Positions 62,601-64,000 of a stretch of DNA of 64,000 bases are shown one piece after another. The translations under genes and the position numbers were made by a program. Origin of the DNA: Enoplosus armatus (taxonomy: Eukaryota; Chordata; Actinopteri; Centrarchiformes; Enoplosidae); NCBI RefSeq assembly GCF_043641665.1, contig NC_092181.1:22390463-22454462 (forward strand). The letters are read 5' to 3'. A model generated the notes under the pieces. The model searched no databases. It was not told the origin of the DNA and saw only the letters and a list, made by a program, of their open reading frames with translations. How positions within the stretch are numbered: the stretch's first letter is position 1; each line of letters begins with the position of its first letter.

Positions 62601-62866
62601 AAAAGGAATAAAGACAGGAAACAGATCAAATTATATAGAAAGCAGGTAAATATAAAATGCTTAGTGTTGCTTGCTAAACTAGTTCACCCAGTAATAACTC
62701 TGGAGTCCAGATTAAATACCACCACAAACAGTATGTGAGGTGCAAAAACTTTATCACAGCACTGTAAGTAACACAGACACCGTACAACAGGTGTCATCAA
62801 ACATAAAGTGCGGTGTTACAAGGCTGCACGCCATGTCCATTTAACCAGTTAGTTAAACAGTTTACA

Positions 62867-62886
62867 CCCCCCCCCCCCCCCCCCCC
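62867..62886. repeat. Poly(C) run downstream of ern2
   Basis: Twenty consecutive C, on the other strand a G tract that could form a quadruplex. No gene nearby. Confidence 0.9.
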
Positions 62887-64000
62887 GTCCCTGTTGCTGC
62901 TGTGTCAAAGACTCCACAATATTTACTTTGTTGTTTATGTGTTTGATGTGTGTTTGTCCGTTACTGCATTGCTGGATGTAGCTACACTGACTGAAGAATG
63001 TCCTGAGCCTTGTTTTTCGCTGAAGGCAGCACATGGAGCATAATAGTCAAATTTTCGTTGGCGCTGTTAAAAAGTGGGCAATGTGCTTATGATGGGAAAA
63101 TCTGTTCACCAACTACATTGCCCATTTCATTTTGATTTACAGACATTATTTGTTTACCCATTTCTAACAGAAATGCAGTGCATGTCACCACTCCTGAATG
63201 TCAGTATCGCACTAAATGCTCTCAGAGCCCATGTGAGATCTCTCCCTGTAACTACTGGAGGAAGGTTTGTTCATAGGTCTGCAATAGAATGAATGATGGA
63301 GAATATAACTTTTGTACTTTTTTTTTTTTTTTTTTGGAATGAGTGAATTAAATTGATGCTTTGGGTGTGCCAAAGAACGAAGTAAATCGAGTCGTGTCGT
63401 CAGTTTGTAAACACAGACGGAGAAAAGAAAACTTCAGTCTTTACTCCAGAACAAAAGGGTTGATGTTGATTGAAATTAGGAACTGATAAATTAGTTGACT
63501 TCATTGTTAAACCACTTGCATGATGACAGTTGTGGGTATCTTTGCTTCGGTTGATCAAAACACACCCTCACAGTCATGATGAAGCAGATTAGCCGAGTCT
63601 TTTTACTGTTTCATATTAATAATAACTAATGATGTTTTGTCTCCCAAACTTTAACTTTGATTGTTGCATATTTAGGCATGAATATTTAATTCTATCGAGA
63701 AATATTGTAAAGTATTGTAAAGTTTGCAGGAAAGCTTCTACTGAAGAAAATATAAAACAAAATAGACAAACAGGATGAATGACAGCATCCCAGAAATACA
63801 GAATATTTTGAATATTTGCTTGTTTAAGAGACAGTTTTTAAAATAAAAATCCACCATCTACACTGACCAACAGAAAAGGTGTCACTTTACATGTCAGTAT
63901 GAGGCCCTGTCTAACCCCGGATCCATTCATGAAATGATCAGTTCAACACAGTTAGACCATTTACAGCCACAATGACGTCAACAGATCTAATGTTTTGTAC

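Larger units (their letters stand above)
61310..64000. other. ern2 3' UTR and gene-free right flank
   Basis: Starts with ern2 3' UTR whose end I cannot fix. The rest is AT-rich with a LINE-tail fragment, the poly(C) run and a T run near 63319-63336. No exon of a further gene recognised on either strand. Confidence 0.5.

Overview
This window looks like teleost fish nuclear DNA. Genes are split into short exons with standard GT-AG junctions, introns are rich in (CA/TG)n microsatellites, and there are many copies of short inverted-repeat elements of types common in fish genomes. All gene calls come from exon-by-exon translation compared with remembered vertebrate family sequences; no database was searched.

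Layout from left to right. (1) 747-18749, plus strand: slc5a10, a sodium/sugar cotransporter whose first exon(s) lie left of the window. (2) 4484-12355, minus strand: fam83g (PAWS1), interleaved with slc5a10: its last exon and its first four coding exons lie on either side of an slc5a10 exon. (3) 21453-24605, minus: grap, an SH3-SH2-SH3 adaptor. (4) 26091-32012, minus: brat1, the partner of ATM and of Integrator subunit INTS11. (5) 32592-38332, plus: eif3b, head to head with brat1 across about 580 bases, with two copies of one box C/D snoRNA in its introns. (6) 45903-49275, plus: chst12, a chondroitin 4-O-sulfotransferase split over five coding exons. (7) 50979-61309, plus: ern2 (IRE1 beta), the unfolded-protein-response kinase/RNase, in 24 exons. 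For every complete gene the exon lengths add up to an open frame: 842, 256, 928, 680, 422 and 983 residues for genes 2 to 7.

From memory, the order joins a block found on human 17p11.2 (SLC5A10, FAM83G, GRAP) to a block found on human 7p22.3 (BRAT1, EIF3B, CHST12), followed by ern2, whose human counterpart is on 16p12. The genes do not form one pathway. Local links are the antisense nesting of fam83g in slc5a10, the converging 3' ends of slc5a10 and grap, and the likely shared brat1/eif3b promoter.

The remaining sequence holds fossil transposons: hAT-like and other short inverted-repeat elements, three cases of one element inserted in another, a 5'-truncated LINE with a 14-base target duplication, a tRNA-derived SINE-like stretch and LINE tails. 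The points most worth checking are the paired snoRNAs, the fam83g intron with (AC)n at its 5' end and (GT)n at its 3' end, the intron-rich chst12, the upstream ORFs of eif3b and ern2, and the C-terminal Cys-Tyr of brat1. I found no clearly new biological system.
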